A DNA stretch of 64,000 bases, taken from positions 115,725,860-115,789,859 of the forward strand of contig CM054181.1 of the NCBI GenBank assembly GCA_028829895.1, written 5' to 3'. Positions 61,425 to 64,000 of the stretch are shown one piece after another (positions within the stretch are counted from its first letter, which is position 1; the number at the start of each line of letters is the position of its first letter). The stretch is from Sinotaia quadrata (taxonomy: Eukaryota; Mollusca; Gastropoda; Architaenioglossa; Viviparidae). The notes under the pieces were generated by a model. That model searched no databases, was not told the DNA's origin, and saw only the letters and a list, made by a program, of their open reading frames with translations. The position numbers and the translations under genes were made by a program.

Positions 61425-61765
61425 GTCCAAAAATTTCATTTTAGTTGAATGTGTGAATGAATGATTTCCATTTTGGTTGAATATATATGTATGAAGATTT
61501 CATTATAGTTGAAGTGTGCATGAAAGATTTCATTATAGTTGAAATGTGCATGAAAGATTTTATTTTGGTTGAATGTATACTTCAAAGATTTCATTATAGT
61601 TGAAGTGTTCATGCAAGATTTCATTTTAGTTGAATGTAAACATAAAAGATTTCATTATAGTTGAAGTGTGCATGCAAGATTTCATTTTAGTTGAATGTAA
61701 ACATAAAAGATTTCATTTTAGTTGAATGTGTACATGAAAAATTTCATTGTAAATGAATGTATACA
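61425..61765. repeat. 30-bp minisatellite, about 11 units
   Basis: Units GATTTCATTATAGTTGAAGT plus GTGCATGAAA and the variant TTTTAGTTGAATGTAAACAT, alternating in the second half. Confidence 0.9.
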
Positions 61766-62645
61766 TCATATTTGACTTTACTGTTTGTACACTAAAGAAC
61801 ATATACCTAGTTTCTTAACCATCTGACTACAAACTAATGGTGTCACACATATAGTGTGGCTTTGTGACCATACATGATGTCTGTGTTAAGCTAAAGAGCA
61901 TTATGTGTTTTGAAACTTTACTTGGCTGTTCATATTTATTTATGATTTATTTAATTCTATTGTTTATTTATTTCTAGTTGACAGTATTTGCATATTTATA
62001 AAAGGAAAATAATAAATCTTACTGCTGATAGTTAAAATTTAACAATTTGTGTGACATAACATTTCATTGACAAATGAAAATTGACAATATATTTTTTATT
62101 TTAAAAAATTGTCTATGTTGAGTTTGTTACTCTCACTTTTTTGAAATAACATTTGTAACATTTATTTTTTGTTGTAATTTTGAAAGTCGCATGGTGTCAA
62201 ATATTTATATAATTTATATATAATTCATTCACAGTATGATAATTTCCTTGATAAGTGTGAGAAAGATTACTTGAAGGTTGCATCCTAGAGATGCAGTTAA
62301 AGGTTTTACTCTAGCATTAACTTTTTTTTGTTTTTTTTTATTTTGAGAAAAGAATAAATTGCATCAATCCATCCTAGGGCTGCAGTTAAATTTGTTACCA
62401 TGTCATTCACATTTTCTGTGGAGAAAGTGCTAAAATTAAAAAAAATAGTATCGCAGGAGGTGTCTGTCATTTGGAAGACATTTTATTGAACGTCAGACTT
62501 CAGAGACTCTATGATACGGGCGTGGGACTTGTACGAACTTGGGACATATTTACGACCCTCGGACCACGGCTATACTACCCTCGCGACACTCGTTACGACC
62601 CTGCACGAATAGGTTTCGATTTTTTTTAATAAAAAAAAGTCATAC

Positions 62646-62749
62646 CTGAGAGTTTTAGCGAGAAAGTGACCAGTTTCTGAGTGCAATGAATCAAAGCGAG
62701 CGAAGAACCCAACCAGAATTTTAATACTTGCTCGTGCACTCTTAAACAT
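62646..62749 (-). CDS. Possible orphan first exon of an unidentified - strand gene
   Basis: Read on the - strand, an ATG at 62749-62747 opens a 34-codon frame (MFKSARASIKILVGFFARFD and onward, ending KTLR) that meets a good 5' splice site (CTCAG|GTATGA) at 62645. The surrounding 62450-62830 is CpG-richer than its flanks, like a promoter-proximal segment. No downstream exon was found and no family is recognised. Confidence 0.15.
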
Positions 62750-62829
62750 TTCGGGGGGTAGTGGGGAGGGGGAATGACATACCGCATGGAACATTATCCA
62801 GCTTGGGGAGACATTTGATGACATCGAAT

Positions 62830-64000
62830 CGCGCTATAAATGGAATTGGCACTGGTTGGACAAAGTGACATCTGACAGGACAAATACTAATAGTCACAAT
62901 GTGGAATTTCTGTTAAGTCTACATCTGCAGTTTTATATATATGATTATAATTATCTGACACATGACTAATAGTAATAGACATGGTGAATAACTTTGTGTG
63001 AAGTCTACATCTGATATTGTATGTCATCACAACATTGCCACTGTAGTTACTAATCCCTAGTGAGACTTAAAAGCTTGAAAAGGACAAGGTAAGAGTATTT
63101 AAGAAATAGCTCTGTTATGTTGCAATATCATTACAACAACAAAAATAAAACAACGATAATACTTTATTGTATATTTGTATAAATTGTCGCCACCCCCTAG
63201 CGCCCAGCCTAAGTGACAGTATGACCCATGCCTGATACTATTTATAAAGCATGGGCGACTATAGCATTTAATAATGTGTACTCGACTCTAGTTTGTAACT
63301 TTCAATTATTTGTCCTTTATTAAATTCATTATATTATTACTAAGTAAAAACTGAAGATTGTTGTTAATTGTCACTTTTCGGTCGAGATGAAACTGCCGTG
63401 ATCGCCATTATTTGTCTTTTCACGTCATCGCTAAACCGTGTGACAACGCAGGGGCCTTGATAGGGGGTGGGACTAAAATGATCCATTGATTTTAGTTTTT
63501 ATATAGGCACAGCTGAATGGGAAGACGTGTCCCCCTTGTGTAGTAACATGTAGCCTGAGGGTTGTAGCAGCGGGAAATAAGCCAGAATGTTTATTTTGAT
63601 AATCTTTCATTATGTTTGGCACGCATATATTAACTTCTCTTACGTCACCCCACCCGACAGCACTAGTTCTCACATTAAGTAAATTGTCAGCGTTTTTTAA
63701 TGTGGCTTTCGAAAGAGTTCGTTTTTCTTATCACAAGAACTCAATAATTCTCCACCTACAAAGAAAAAATAAAACTCTAGTGTCCACAGTAAGTAAATTG
63801 CCAGCTTTTTGTATGTAACAAAGTAGATAGCTGATATTAATGTGGCTTTCGAAAGATTTCGTTTTTCTTATAACTGGAGACAACCTCAATAATTCCCCAC
63901 TCAAAAAGAAAAAACATAACTCTATGCAGCGCTGAAACAGGCAAAGTAACTCTGTGCAACATGGGAACATTGCTACGGGGGGGGGGGGGGAACCGCAGTG
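62830..64000. other. 3' terminal intergenic DNA
   Basis: No coding exon supported. Contains a near-palindrome at about 63221-63268 (CCCATGC..GCATGGG), the two-copy repeat at 63670-63930, and a G12 run at about 63979-63990. Confidence 0.4.
63670..63930. repeat. Two-copy direct repeat of about 110-140 bp
   Basis: Both copies contain AGTAAATTG(T/C)CAGC, TTAATGTGGCTTTCGAAAGA, TTCGTTTTTCTTAT, CTCAATAATTC(T/C)CCAC and AAAGAAAAAA. The second has an extra segment after CAGCTTTTTG. Confidence 0.8.

Larger units (their letters stand above)
60237..62017 (+). other. Probable TBC1D31 3'UTR and candidate polyadenylation signals
   Basis: One AATAAA (60237-60242) overlaps the stop codon, so it is too early to be the sole signal without a very short UTR. 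Another AATAAA is at 62012-62017. Two minisatellites and a TG/CG microsatellite lie between, so the UTR may be repeat-rich. The real end is not determined. Confidence 0.35.

Noticed and set aside
1..64000. tRNA, rRNA or snRNA genes
   Set aside because: No paired A-box/B-box with cloverleaf potential, and no rRNA-like or snRNA-like conserved blocks, were seen by eye. A covariance-model search could still find one.

Overview
This is an AT-rich, intron-dense animal nuclear window with three protein-coding genes, long introns and an unusually high load of tandem repeats. Gene structure, protein similarity and repeat-rich introns suggest an invertebrate. A mollusc or another lophotrochozoan is my best guess, but that is inference and nothing here proves the phylum.

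Layout. (1) About 1.1-10.6 kb, + strand: five 3' coding exons of an arylacetamide deacetylase / neutral cholesterol ester hydrolase-like gene of the hormone-sensitive-lipase alpha/beta-hydrolase family. The N-terminal membrane-anchor exon was not found. The nucleophile serine of the GDSAGG elbow is glycine here (GDGAGG). (2) About 10.6-24.7 kb: no gene I can name. It holds large minisatellite fields, two dispersed-repeat copies, one isolated CRE+TATA promoter-like segment near 17.4-17.5 kb and one unexplained 112-codon open frame at 18.75 kb. (3) 24.85-33.19 kb, - strand: a complete eight-exon Derlin-1 gene (254 aa). (4) 33.82-60.24 kb, + strand: a complete 24-exon TBC1D31/WDR67 gene (1113 aa; WD40 repeats, TBC domain, long coiled coil). 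(5) 60.24-64.0 kb: probable 3'UTR and intergenic DNA with more minisatellites and a possible orphan first exon on the - strand.

DERL1 and TBC1D31 are head-to-head, with 638 bp between start codons, which suggests a shared bidirectional promoter. From memory, the human pair has the same divergent arrangement at 8q24.13, so this looks like very old microsynteny.

The most unusual structural signal is that several intronic minisatellites or short tandem duplications are built from the splice junction itself. Ladders of decoy 3' splice sites at fixed spacing run into the real acceptor of the esterase GDGAGG exon (about 43 bp steps), TBC1D31 exon 20 (35-39 bp steps) and TBC1D31 exon 18. Derlin-1 exon 6 has two upstream copies of its acceptor plus the first coding codons, both carrying a stop. 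TBC1D31 exons 15 and 22 have their 3' ends copied into the following intron. I also found a 304-bp element with perfect 60-bp terminal inverted repeats in TBC1D31 intron 17, and two dispersed repeat families.

All exon boundaries come from reading frames, GT/AG sites and phase agreement. No alignment software was run, and comparisons with human proteins are from memory.
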